A DNA stretch of 18,292 bases from Reyranella sp. (GCA_030679805.1 JAUXST010000531.1:1-18292); one strand, 5' to 3'; positions 7,712 to 15,042 are shown, counted from the first letter of the stretch. Notes: generated by a model from the sequence alone, not told the origin. Numbers and translations are program-made.

Positions 7712-8101
7712 TCAGGGTCGCGCCTGCTTCGCTTCGGCGAAGCCATGCATGCCCATGTGCCATTGCATCGCGACGATCAAGCCCTTGAGCGGCTGCAGCA
7801 GGCCCAACGAGAGCACGAGCACCAGCGGTAGCCAGATCGCGGCATGCGCCCAGTAGCTCGGCATGAAGGCGATCTCGACATACATTGCAAGCGGCACGAC
7901 CAGATGGCCGACCAGTATGATGGTCAGGTAGGCGGGAAAGTCGTCGGCCCGGTGATGATGGAGCGGCTCGCCGCATTTCTCGCAAGCGTCGGCCACCTTC
8001 ACGAAAGCGCGGAACAGATGGCCCTCGCCGCAGGCCGGACACCGGCCCAGCAGCCCCCGCAGCAAGTAGAGGCCGCCCTTCTCCGTTCGCGTATTCGACA
8101 T
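7712..8101 (-). CDS. DUF983 membrane protein with zinc ribbon
   Basis: A 129-residue protein of the DUF983 family. The N terminus carries a zinc-ribbon-like pair, C21-P-A-C24-G and C40-x2-C43-G, with the family sequence GHLFRAFVKVADACEKCGEP. The characteristic DDFPAYLTI follows, then two membrane helices (about residues 55-75 and 85-105). DUF983 genes are often found in cytochrome oxidase assembly clusters in Alphaproteobacteria, but their function is not established. I chose the ATG at 8099-8101 because an excellent AAGGGAGA site lies 4 bp before it; longer in-frame starts lie within the presumed operator and lack such a site. It is divergent from the MocR regulator and ends 1 bp from the asparaginase stop. 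Confidence 0.88.
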   Translation of the reverse strand: MSNTRTEKGGLYLLRGLLGRCPACGEGHLFRAFVKVADACEKCGEPLHHHRADDFPAYLTIILVGHLVVPLAMYVEIAFMPSYWAHAAIWLPLVLVLSLGLLQPLKGLIVAMQWHMGMHGFAEAKQARP

Positions 8102-8105
8102 CGAT

Positions 8106-8113
8106 TCTCCCTT
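8106..8113 (-). promoter_or_regulatory. Ribosome-binding site that sets the DUF983 start
   Basis: On the minus strand this reads AAGGGAGA, 4 bp before the ATG at 8101. It favours that start over upstream in-frame codons, which would place coding sequence across the inverted repeat. Confidence 0.7.
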
Positions 8114-8126
8114 CCTCGTCGCCGCT

Positions 8127-8152
8127 TGTATGTCCTTACAATGGAACATACA
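8127..8152. promoter_or_regulatory. Inverted-repeat operator candidate between DUF983 and the MocR regulator
   Basis: TGTATGT (8127-8133) and its perfect complement ACATACA (8146-8152) are separated by 12 bp, so the half-site centres are 19 bp apart, close to two helical turns. A second, overlapping dyad is TTGTA-N6-TACAA (8126-8141). The element overlaps a possible plus-strand promoter, TTGTAT (8126-8131), 17 bp, TACATT (8149-8154). This is a likely binding site for the adjacent MocR regulator, for autoregulation and/or control of DUF983. Confidence 0.55.
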
Positions 8153-8164
8153 TTCAAGATCATC

Positions 8165-8170
8165 GAGAGG
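8165..8170 (+). promoter_or_regulatory. Ribosome-binding site that sets the MocR start
   Basis: GAGAGG lies 7 bp before the ATG at 8178. It favours that start over an in-frame upstream start at 8130, which would lie inside the inverted repeat. Confidence 0.6.
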
Positions 8171-8177
8171 ATATTGT

Positions 8178-9554
8178 ATGGATTGGGTCCCTACATTGGG
8201 CGACCAGCCCGGACCGATCTACGCAAGCATCGTCGAGGCGCTGACTGGCGATATCGCCTCGGGCCGGCTCCATCGCGGCCAGCGGCTGCCGACGCACCGC
8301 GCGCTCGCCAAGGCATTGGGGCTCGATCTCACCACGGTGACGCGTGCCTACAATGAGGCGCGACGGCGTGGCCTCACCGAGGCGCGGGTCGGGCAGGGGA
8401 CCTTCGTCGCCGAAAGCCGCGTGCATGCGCCGCGGGCGGCGGCGGCCGGGGTCGACTTCGACCTGTCGATGAACCTGCCACCCGAACCGATCGAGGCCGA
8501 TCTCGAAGGCCGGGTGGCGCGCGGCCTTGCCGCCCTGCAGCGCGACTACGGCGTCTCCGATTTCCTGAGCTACCAGCAGGCGGGCGGCAGCGACGCCGAT
8601 CGTGGTGTGACGGCCGATTGGCTGCGCCGCCGAGTGCGCACCGCCGAGGCGAGCCGGCTGGTCGTGTTTCCCGGCACGCAGACTGCGCTCACGGCGCTGT
8701 TGTTGACGCTCACCAGGCCGGGCGATGTCGTCCTGGTCGATCGTCTCACCTATCCTGGCTTCAAGGCGGCCGCCGCCGCGCTCGGCGTGCGCCTGGTCGG
8801 CGTACCGTCAGATGGCGAAGGCATGATCCCAGCTGCATTGGACGAAGCCTGCCGACGCCACGCGCCGAAGGCCGTGTATCTGATTCCCACGATCCACAAT
8901 CCAACGACTCTCACGATCACGCCGGCCCGGCGCGAAGAGCTTGCCGGCGCGATTCGTCGAAACGACCTGTTGCTGTTCGAAGACGATGCCTACGGCAGCC
9001 TCGATCCCAAGGCCCAGCCGATCGCCACCTTGATTCCGGAGCGCAGCTATCTGGCGGTCAGCCTGTCGAAGTGCATCGCGCCTGGCCTCAGGGTGTCGTT
9101 CCTGCTCGTACCCGATCGTACCGCCGCCGCCATGCTCGGTAATACGCTGCGCACCGTGGCCCAGATGCCGGTGCCGCTGATGGTCGCACTGGTGATGCGC
9201 TGGCTGGCGGATGGCAGCGCCGACGCCATCATCGCCGCCATCACTGCCGAGGCTGCGGCAAGACAGAAGCTGGCGGCGAAGGCGCTTTCGGGTCAGACTT
9301 ATGCGGCACATCCGAAGGGGCACCATGTCTGGCTCACCTTGCCGTCGACCTGGACCCGGGCCGAATTCGCAGCGCATGTCCAACGACAGGGGCTTGCCGT
9401 GGTAACCAGCGACAGTTTCAGCGTGGATGGCGATCCTCAGCATGCGATTCGCATTGCGCTGGGTGCCGCGCGCAATCGTTCCGAGCTGGTGGGCGCGCTC
9501 GATGTCCTGACGGTTGCGCTCAAGTCGCCGGCCTTCGCGTCGCGCATCGTCTGA
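8178..9554 (+). CDS. MocR/PdxR-type transcriptional regulator (GntR helix-turn-helix plus aminotransferase fold)
   Basis: A 458-residue protein with the two-part MocR structure. Residues about 10-77 form a GntR winged helix (GPIYASIVEAL, RLPTHRALAKALGLDLTTVTRAY, GQGTFV). Residues about 105-455 form a fold-type I aminotransferase domain. PLP-site features are visible: the TIHNPTT loop, EDDAYG, and the Schiff-base lysine K298 in SLSKCIAPGLR. MocR proteins sense PLP or an amino compound bound to PLP and activate or repress nearby genes, usually those of vitamin B6, GABA or taurine metabolism. Here the gene stop (TGA) overlaps the AGGAGGA site of cydA, so the regulator is the first gene of the cytochrome bd operon, an unexpected partner. 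The inverted repeat upstream is the obvious operator candidate. Confidence 0.92.
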   Translation: MDWVPTLGDQPGPIYASIVEALTGDIASGRLHRGQRLPTHRALAKALGLDLTTVTRAYNEARRRGLTEARVGQGTFVAESRVHAPRAAAAGVDFDLSMNLPPEPIEADLEGRVARGLAALQRDYGVSDFLSYQQAGGSDADRGVTADWLRRRVRTAEASRLVVFPGTQTALTALLLTLTRPGDVVLVDRLTYPGFKAAAAALGVRLVGVPSDGEGMIPAALDEACRRHAPKAVYLIPTIHNPTTLTITPARREELAGAIRRNDLLLFEDDAYGSLDPKAQPIATLIPERSYLAVSLSKCIAPGLRVSFLLVPDRTAAAMLGNTLRTVAQMPVPLMVALVMRWLADGSADAIIAAITAEAAARQKLAAKALSGQTYAAHPKGHHVWLTLPSTWTRAEFAAHVQRQGLAVVTSDSFSVDGDPQHAIRIALGAARNRSELVGALDVLTVALKSPAFASRIV

Positions 9555-9564
9555 GGAGGACGCC

Positions 9565-10998
9565 ATGTTCGAAGCCTTCGATGCGGTCGTGCTGGCCCGG
9601 GCGCAGTTTGCCTTCACCGTTTCGTTCCATTTCATCTTCCCGTCCTTCTCGATCGGACTCGCGAGCTATCTCGCAGTGCTGGAAGGTCTGTGGCTGTGGA
9701 CGGGACGGCAGATCTATCTCGACCTGTTCAAGTACTGGCTAAAGATCTTTGCACTGGCCTTCGGCATGGGCGTGGTCTCGGGCATCGTCATGGCCTACCA
9801 GTTCGGCACCAACTGGGCGGCCTTCTCCGACAAGGCGGGCCCGGTCATCGGACCGCTGATGGCCTACGAGGTTCTGACCGCCTTCTTCCTCGAGGCGGGC
9901 TTCCTGGGCGTCATGCTGTTCGGCATGAACCGCGTCGGCCGGACCCTGCACTTCGTCGCCACGCTGGCGGTCGCGGTCGGCACCTTCATCTCGGCCTTCT
10001 GGATCCTCTCGGCCAACAGCTGGATGCAGACGCCGGCGGGCTTCGCCGTCAATGCTGGCGGCCAGTTCGTGCCCGTCGACTGGCTGGCGCTGATCTTCAA
10101 TCCATCCTTTCCCTACCGGCTGGTCCATACGGTGTTCGGCGCCTACCTCACCACGGCGCTGGTGGTGGGCGCGGTCGGCGCCTGGCACCTGCTGCGTGCA
10201 AAATCCGCTGAAGGCGGGGGCAACGACGGCGCGCGCGTCATGTTCTCGATGGCGATGGGCATGATCACGGTGGTGGCGCCGCTGCAAATCCTGGCCGGCG
10301 ACCAGCAGGGCCTGAACACGCTCGAGCACCAGCCGGTCAAGGTCATGGCCATGGAGGGCCATTTCGAGAGCTACAACAGCGGCGCGCCGCTGGTGTTGTT
10401 CGGCTGGCCCGACCAGAAGGCCGGCATCACGCGTTATGCCGTCGATATTCCCAAGGGCTCGTCGTTGATCCTGAAGCACTCGCTCGACGCGCCGCTCGCC
10501 GGCCTCGACTCGGTCGATCGCAGCGAATGGCCGCCGGTGGCGATCGTCTTCTGGGCCTTCCGCGTGATGGTCGGCATGGGAATGCTGATGCTGGCGCTGG
10601 CCGCCTTCAGCCTGCTCGCGCGCATGAGACATCGGCTCTACGACTGGCCGCTGCTGCATCGCTTCGCCGTTGCGATGGGGCCGGCGGGCTTCGTGGCGGT
10701 GATCGCCGGCTGGGTGACGACGGAAGTCGGGCGCCAGCCCTATACGGTGCACGGCCTGCTGCGCACCGCCGATTCGGCCTCGCGGCTCGACGCGCCTGCG
10801 GTCGCGGCATCGCTGCTCGCCTTCATCGTCGTCTACTTCGTCGTGTTCGGCGCCGGCGTCTTCTACATTCTGAAGCTGATGAGCCAGCCGCCGCACCGCG
10901 GCGAGCAGGGTCCAGAACGCGGCCAGCCGGTGCGCGCGGCGGGTCTCACGCCGTCACCCGCCGTGGCCGAGTCTCTGGCGACCGGCCGGGAGGCCTGA
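9565..10998 (+). CDS. cydA: Cytochrome bd-type (cyanide-insensitive) ubiquinol oxidase subunit I
   Basis: A 477-residue multi-spanning membrane protein, subunit I of cytochrome bd oxidase, which oxidises ubiquinol and reduces O2 to water with high oxygen affinity. The N-terminal heme-ligand histidine is H22 in SFHFIFPSFSIG. A second expected heme-ligand region is YRLVHTVFGAYLTT, and a methionine ligand is likely in AFRVMVGMGM. The quinol-site segment GDQQGLNTLEHQPVKVMAMEG and the conserved GRQPYTVHGLLRT are intact. The short Q-loop and total length below the E. coli protein point to the CIO-type branch. The start is set by AGGAGGA 4 bp before the ATG, which overlaps the stop of the MocR gene. 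cydB follows after 2 bp. Confidence 0.96.
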   Translation: MFEAFDAVVLARAQFAFTVSFHFIFPSFSIGLASYLAVLEGLWLWTGRQIYLDLFKYWLKIFALAFGMGVVSGIVMAYQFGTNWAAFSDKAGPVIGPLMAYEVLTAFFLEAGFLGVMLFGMNRVGRTLHFVATLAVAVGTFISAFWILSANSWMQTPAGFAVNAGGQFVPVDWLALIFNPSFPYRLVHTVFGAYLTTALVVGAVGAWHLLRAKSAEGGGNDGARVMFSMAMGMITVVAPLQILAGDQQGLNTLEHQPVKVMAMEGHFESYNSGAPLVLFGWPDQKAGITRYAVDIPKGSSLILKHSLDAPLAGLDSVDRSEWPPVAIVFWAFRVMVGMGMLMLALAAFSLLARMRHRLYDWPLLHRFAVAMGPAGFVAVIAGWVTTEVGRQPYTVHGLLRTADSASRLDAPAVAASLLAFIVVYFVVFGAGVFYILKLMSQPPHRGEQGPERGQPVRAAGLTPSPAVAESLATGREA

Positions 10999-11000
10999 TC

Positions 11001-12008
11001 ATGCCCTTCGCCTTCGATCTGCCCGCCATCTTCGCCTTCATCATCGCCTTCGCGATCTTCGCCTATGTCGTGATGGATGGCTTCGACCTCGGCATCGGCA
11101 TCCTGTTTTCAGCCATCCCCGCCGGTCGCGAACGCGACAGCGCCATGAATTCCATCGCTCCGGTGTGGGACGGCAATGAGACCTGGCTGGTGCTGGGTGG
11201 CGGCGGACTGCTGGCTGCCTTTCCGCTCGCCTACAGCATGATCCTGTCGGCGCTCTATGCGCCGATCATCGCCATGCTGCTGGCCCTGGTCTTCCGCGGC
11301 GTCGCCTTCGAGTTCCGCTGGCGCGATCCCGGCCATCGGCCGTTCTGGGACTTCGCCTTCAACCTCGGTTCGGTGGTGGCCACGCTCGCCCAGGGCATCA
11401 CGCTGGGCGCCCTGCTGCAGGGCATCGTGATCCGCGACCGTGGCTATGCCGGCGGCTGGTTCGACTGGCTGACGCCGTTCAGCCTGCTGGTCGGCGTGAG
11501 CCTTGTCTGCGGCTATGCGCTGCTGGGCGCCACCTGGCTGATCATGAAGAGCGAAGGGCCGCTGCAGGAACGCTGCTACCGGCTGGCGCTGCGGCTGGGC
11601 ATCGCCGTTATTGTCGCCATGGCCGCGGTGAGCGCCTGGACGCCGTTCCTGCGCGACGCCTACTGGCTGCGCTGGTTCGCCTGGCCGCAGGTGCTGTTCA
11701 CCGCGCAGGTGCCGCTGCTGGTGGTGATCGTCTCGGCCGTCTTCTTCTTCAGCCTCCGCCGGCGCCACCACTACACGCCCTTCCTGATGGCGCTTGGCCT
11801 GTTCACCCTGGGGCTCGCGGGCCTCGGCATCAGCCTCTATCCCTACGTTGTGCCGCCGGCGGTCTCGATCTGGGATGCCGCGGCACCCAACGTCAGCCTC
11901 AAGTTCATGCTGCCCGGCGTGCTGGTGATGGTGCCGATCATCCTCGCCTACACCGGCTATTCGTACTGGGTGTTCCGCGGCAAGACCGGCCATGAAGGCT
12001 ACCACTGA
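11001..12008 (+). CDS. cydB: Cytochrome bd-type ubiquinol oxidase subunit II
   Basis: A 335-residue membrane protein with about eight to nine hydrophobic helices, the normal length for CydB. The family start (FAYVVMDGFDLGIGIL) is present, followed by the strongly conserved WDGNETWLVLGGGGLLAAFP, FRGVAFEFR and, near the C terminus, SLYPYVVPP. CydB pairs with CydA to form the oxidase core in the cytoplasmic membrane; it stabilises the heme site. It starts 2 bp after the cydA stop, with GGGAGG about 9 bp before the ATG. The small accessory gene begins inside its last codons. No cydC or cydD (the transporter needed for bd assembly in enterobacteria) is in the window. Confidence 0.96.
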   Translation: MPFAFDLPAIFAFIIAFAIFAYVVMDGFDLGIGILFSAIPAGRERDSAMNSIAPVWDGNETWLVLGGGGLLAAFPLAYSMILSALYAPIIAMLLALVFRGVAFEFRWRDPGHRPFWDFAFNLGSVVATLAQGITLGALLQGIVIRDRGYAGGWFDWLTPFSLLVGVSLVCGYALLGATWLIMKSEGPLQERCYRLALRLGIAVIVAMAAVSAWTPFLRDAYWLRWFAWPQVLFTAQVPLLVVIVSAVFFFSLRRRHHYTPFLMALGLFTLGLAGLGISLYPYVVPPAVSIWDAAAPNVSLKFMLPGVLVMVPIILAYTGYSYWVFRGKTGHEGYH

Positions 12009-12132
12009 GGTGAAGCCACCGGACGGGTTGATGCCCAAGGGGCGGCAGCTGCTGTGGTTCGTGGGCCTGTGGGCCGCCGGCGTCGGCGTGACCGCGCTGG
12101 TGAGCTACGGCATCAGATTCTGGCTGAAGTGA
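11992..12132 (+). CDS. Small single-helix membrane protein, DUF2474/CydX-like oxidase accessory subunit
   Basis: A 46-residue protein with one membrane helix (LLWFVGLWAAGVGVTALVSY, about residues 20-39) and basic residues on both sides, ending in RFWLK. The ATG at 11992 overlaps the end of cydB by 17 bp; an in-frame ATG at 12031, preceded by GGACGGG, would give a 33-residue protein, and the sequence does not decide between them. Tiny proteins of this shape (CydX, CydS, DUF2474) sit at the end of many cydAB operons, and CydX-type ones stabilise the heme sites of the oxidase. The pattern W-F-V-x-L-W-x-x-G resembles DUF2474 as I recall it. It is the last gene before a strong terminator. Confidence 0.75.
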   Translation: MKATTEVKPPDGLMPKGRQLLWFVGLWAAGVGVTALVSYGIRFWLK

Positions 12133-12207
12133 CTGCTTGCATTGCCAGCATTTGCTCACGCTGATGTGATGTGCAGGTCCAGCAGGAATATGCTATAAAT
12201 TTCAATA

Positions 12208-12236
12208 GGCTGGCGCTTGGACCGCGCCGGCCTTTT
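12208..12236 (+). terminator. Rho-independent terminator of the MocR-cydAB operon
   Basis: A 9-bp stem, GGCTGGCGC (12208-12216) with GCGCCGGCC (12224-12232), includes one G-T pair and has a 7-nt loop TTGGACC. It is followed at once by TTTT (12233-12236). It lies 75 bp after the stop of the small accessory gene. The AT-rich stretch just before it is unusual for this DNA. Confidence 0.8.
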
Positions 12237-12659
12237 CCATTTCCGGCACGACCTCCCGCGGCACGCCCGCGGGTCGCCTATGGCCTGGTGCAGCCGCCGC
12301 GGGTCCTGACCCGCGGACAGTCCCAAGAACAACCCCGTCTCAACCACACGCCGAATAACGACGTGGGAACAGACACTTGACGACGCCCGGGAAACGGGCG
12401 CGCCGGGGTTCGTGTGATCGAAGAAATCGGGAGTAGTCTAAAAGCCTATGGAATCAGGCTTATCCCGGAATCCCGGACAGGGTCGCGGACAACACGAGTT
12501 ACATTCAGGTGTCCGCAATTCTCGGGCAAAAAGCCCACCGTTACTGGCTGTCCGGCGTGCGGAGAGCCGGAATCGCAGGGGTAGACTTGGAGGAGGACTT
12601 CGGCGCGGAGTTACGCCGCGCGAGGCGGGACGATGGACGAACCTGGTGTCGTCCTGCTC
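12237..12659. other. Intergenic region with many hairpins, no convincing gene
   Basis: No open frame here resembles a known protein. By hand count GC falls to about 52% over 12421-12540. Short inverted repeats are frequent: CCGCGGGT-CCTG-ACCCGCGG (12297-12316), CGCCCG-GGAAA-CGGGCG (12384-12400), AAGCCT-N8-AGGCTT near 12441-12461, GCGGAC...GTCCGC (12485-12515), GGGC-AAAAA-GCCC (12524-12536), CCGGC-N9-GCCGG (12552-12570) and GCGCGG-N7-CCGCGC near 12604-12622. Related CCCGCGG palindromes also occur at 12255-12261 and 12266-12273. This could be a structured RNA or the remains of an element. It does not match tRNA, tmRNA, RNase P or SRP RNA by the motifs I know. Confidence 0.4.
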
Positions 12660-13013
12660 TCAGGTCGTGCGCCTGTTCGGCCGGCAGTTGAAGGCCAGCG
12701 GTCGCGCGCTACCGCCGATCTCGCGCAGGGTGGCGAGATCGTCGCGCCCCGCCCATTCGTTGGTCGTGTCGACGTAGCGGAAGCCCTGATCGGTCGCCTG
12801 GTATTCGAGGCGCCAGGTCCTGCCGTCGAGCGTCACCGAGGCGCGGTTCTTGGCATAGACCACCGCCACTTCCTTGCGGCCGTCGCAGATGTAGGCAATG
12901 CCCTGTGGCGTCGGATCGTCGGGCGCGGGCCGGGGGATCAGGTTCGTCTGGGGTGGCTGCTCGGCGGTGCAGCCGGCCAACAGGGCAATCGCGACAATCG
13001 ACAGGCGCTTCAT
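12660..13013 (-). CDS. MliC-like lipoprotein (C-type lysozyme inhibitor family)
   Basis: A 117-residue lipoprotein. The signal peptide MKRLSIVAIALLAG is followed by the lipobox cysteine C15 (LLAGC), so it should be lipid-anchored, probably in the outer membrane. A proline-rich linker follows, then an MliC-type domain with Y-x-C-D-G near residue 43, VAVVYAKNRASVTLDG, a central GFRYVD and a final conserved cysteine in FNC. MliC proteins block vertebrate or environmental lysozymes by inserting a loop into the active site. The start at 13013 is favoured by GGGAGGAAA at 13021-13029 on the minus strand, 7 bp upstream; longer in-frame starts lack this and spoil the signal peptide. It is divergent from the alpha/beta hydrolase gene and convergent with the cyd operon. 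Confidence 0.85.
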   Translation of the reverse strand: MKRLSIVAIALLAGCTAEQPPQTNLIPRPAPDDPTPQGIAYICDGRKEVAVVYAKNRASVTLDGRTWRLEYQATDQGFRYVDTTNEWAGRDDLATLREIGGSARPLAFNCRPNRRTT

Positions 13014-13052
13014 CCTGCGCTTTCCTCCCATGGGCGGTACCTTAAGGAATTC

Positions 13053-13059
13053 GAGGGGA
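13053..13059 (+). promoter_or_regulatory. Ribosome-binding site that sets the alpha/beta hydrolase start
   Basis: GAGGGGA lies 7 bp before the ATG at 13067. A GTG at 13061 is in frame but only 1 bp from this site, so the ATG is preferred. Confidence 0.65.
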
Positions 13060-13066
13060 CGTGCAA

Positions 13067-13861
13067 ATGCCACTGTTCAAGCTGCGCGACGGTGCGGAAC
13101 TCTACTACGAGAAGACTGGCAGCGGCCCGCCCTTGTTCCTGGTGCCGGGGCTGGGCGGCGACGGCCGGTTCTGGGAATCGAATGTGGCCGATCTCGCCAG
13201 GCATTTTACCGTCGTCGTGCACGATCACCGCGGCACGGCGCGCAGCACGCTGTCGAAGATCGCCTACAGTGTCGAGCAGATGGCGGACGACGCCCTGCAG
13301 CTCATCGAGGGGCTGGGCTACGCCAAGGTGCACTGGTGCGGCCATTCGACCGGTGGCGCCATGGGCCAGGTGCTGGCCATCGACCATCCCGACCGCATCG
13401 ACCGGCTGGTGCTGAGTTCGACCTGGGCCAAGACCGATGCCTTTTTCCGCCGCCTGTTCGAGGTCCGCTCCCTGATGCTGCGCGAACTGGGGCCGGCCGC
13501 CTATCTGAAGGCAAGTGCGCTGGCGCTCAACATGCCGTCCTGGGTGCGCGATCATGATGCCGATCTTCTGGCGGCCGAGGCCAAGGCCTTGGAAACCATC
13601 CCGATTCCGGAAATCGTGCTGTCGCGCATCGCCGCCATCGTGGCCCACGACCGCCGCGACGGGCTGCAGAAGGTGCGGGTACCCACCCTGGCGATCTGCG
13701 CCCGCGACGACACCGTGACGCCGCTCTATTTCACCGAGGAGCTGGTGCGCCTTGTTCCGGGTGCCCGGGCCTATGTGCTGGCCGACGGCGGCCACGCATA
13801 TCCGAACGTGCACGGCGCGGAGTTTCGTCGTGTAATGACCGCCTTCCTGTTGGAGTCCTGA
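13067..13861 (+). CDS. Alpha/beta hydrolase, RutD / 3-oxoadipate enol-lactonase-like
   Basis: A 264-residue alpha/beta-hydrolase fold protein with a complete catalytic triad: nucleophile S94 in GHSTGG, acid in RDD (D214 or D215) and H243 in GGHAYP. The oxyanion-hole loop is in PGLGGDGRFW. The sequence between the strands (YSVEQMADDALQL, then a cap rich in FEVRSLMLRELGPAAYLKA) is reminiscent of RutD, the aminoacrylate hydrolase of pyrimidine breakdown, and of PcaD. No other rut genes are present, so the real substrate is open. It is followed after 5 bp by an M20 amidohydrolase, which suggests joint action on an amide- or carbamate-containing compound. Confidence 0.9.
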   Translation: MPLFKLRDGAELYYEKTGSGPPLFLVPGLGGDGRFWESNVADLARHFTVVVHDHRGTARSTLSKIAYSVEQMADDALQLIEGLGYAKVHWCGHSTGGAMGQVLAIDHPDRIDRLVLSSTWAKTDAFFRRLFEVRSLMLRELGPAAYLKASALALNMPSWVRDHDADLLAAEAKALETIPIPEIVLSRIAAIVAHDRRDGLQKVRVPTLAICARDDTVTPLYFTEELVRLVPGARAYVLADGGHAYPNVHGAEFRRVMTAFLLES

Positions 13862-13866
13862 CACCC

Positions 13867-15042
13867 ATGAATATTGAGCCCAAGATCGCCGCCTTCGCCC
13901 ACGAACTGACCGCCATCCGGCGCGACATCCACGCCCATCCCGAACTCGGCTTCGAGGAGGAGCGGACCAGCACCATCGTGGCGGAGAAGCTGAAGGAGTG
14001 GGGCCTGGAGGTGACGACGGGGATCGGCAAGACCGGTGTCGTGGGCACCATCAGGGTCGGCAACAATCCGCGCGCCATCGGCTTGCGCGCCGACATGGAT
14101 GCGCTCCCGATGGATGAGCTCAACACCTTCGACCATCGCAGCACGCACAAGGGCCGCATGCATGCCTGCGGCCACGACGGCCACACCACCATGCTGTTGG
14201 GCGCCGCCAAGTATCTTTCGGCGACGCGCAACTTCGACGGGACCGTGCACCTCATCTTCCAGCCGGCCGAGGAAGGCCGCGGCGGCGCCGAGGCGATGGT
14301 GAAGGACGGGCTGTTCGACAAGTTTCCCTGCGAACAGATCTTCGGCATGCACAATCGGCCGAAACTCGACGTCGGCAAGTTCGCCATCCGCTCCGGCCCG
14401 CAGATGGCGGGCGGCGGCCTGTTCGACATCCACATCACCGGCAAGGGTGCGCACGGCGCGCGGCCGGAGACCGGCATCGACCCGGTGATCATCGCCACCC
14501 AGATCATATCGGCACTGCAGAGCGTGGTGTCGCGCAACGTGGCGCCGCTCGATTCGGCGGTGATCTCGGTGACGCAGATGCATTCCGGCGACGCCTACAA
14601 CGTCATCCCGCAGGAGGCCGTCCTGCGCGGCACCATCCGCGCGTTTCGCAAGGAAACGATGGCGTTGATCAAGGAACGCATCGAGACCATCTCCGCCGGC
14701 ATCGCCCGGACGCTGGGTGGGACTGCGAAAGCCGACGTACGGGTGGCTTTCCCGCCGCTGGTCAACGACAAGGATGCGGTGAAGTTCATTGCCGATGTCG
14801 CCGCCGAAATCGTCGGTCCCGAGAACATGAACCGCGAAGGACCGTACGTCATGGCCTCCGAGGACTTCTCCTACATGCTGGAGAAGGTGCCCGGCGCCTT
14901 CATCAACATCGGCAACGGCGGCGGCGAGGGCGGCTGCGAGGTGCACAATCCCAGCTACGACTTCAACGACGAGATCCTGACGCTGGGCGCCACGCTGTGG
15001 TCGCGCGTGGTCGAGACCAAGCTCGCGAAGGACGCGCGATGA
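13867..15042 (+). CDS. M20 family metal-dependent amidohydrolase (hippurate hydrolase / N-acyl amino acid hydrolase type)
   Basis: A 391-residue cytoplasmic enzyme of the M20D family. The expected blocks are present in order: HAHPELGFEE near residue 22, GLRADMDALP near 72, HACGHDGHT (H99-T107, with C101, H103 and D104 in the metal site), QPAEEGRGG with E135/E136, and MH162 after it. A dimerisation domain follows with GKGAHGARPETGIDP. A C-terminal EVHNPSYDFND supplies the last metal-binding histidine. The family removes acyl groups from amino acids or opens related amides. It starts 5 bp after the hydrolase and is followed by a membrane protein, so it lies in the middle of an operon. The substrate cannot be told from the sequence. 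Confidence 0.93.
   Translation: MNIEPKIAAFAHELTAIRRDIHAHPELGFEEERTSTIVAEKLKEWGLEVTTGIGKTGVVGTIRVGNNPRAIGLRADMDALPMDELNTFDHRSTHKGRMHACGHDGHTTMLLGAAKYLSATRNFDGTVHLIFQPAEEGRGGAEAMVKDGLFDKFPCEQIFGMHNRPKLDVGKFAIRSGPQMAGGGLFDIHITGKGAHGARPETGIDPVIIATQIISALQSVVSRNVAPLDSAVISVTQMHSGDAYNVIPQEAVLRGTIRAFRKETMALIKERIETISAGIARTLGGTAKADVRVAFPPLVNDKDAVKFIADVAAEIVGPENMNREGPYVMASEDFSYMLEKVPGAFINIGNGGGEGGCEVHNPSYDFNDEILTLGATLWSRVVETKLAKDAR

Noticed and set aside
9739..10896. A 385-codon minus-strand frame opposite cydA
   Set aside because: Histidine-, arginine- and glutamate-rich shadow of a clear cydA gene.
12377..12405. TTGACG as a possible -35 of a promoter for an intergenic RNA
   Set aside because: No acceptable -10 hexamer at 16-18 bp spacing; the following bases are a GC-rich hairpin.
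12237..12659. tRNA, tmRNA, RNase P RNA or SRP RNA in the intergenic region
   Set aside because: I looked on both strands for a T-loop/acceptor arrangement, an SsrA tag reading frame, the RNase P core sequence and the GGAAGCAGCC SRP loop; none is present.
12448..12777. Plus-strand open frames in the gap after the cyd operon
   Set aside because: No recognisable domain, arginine-rich composition, no ribosome-binding site that convinces, and the 3' part runs opposite the MliC-like gene.
13067..13861. Naming the hydrolase rutD
   Set aside because: Resemblance is good, but no other rut genes are near and the next gene is an M20 amidohydrolase, so the specific function is not supported.
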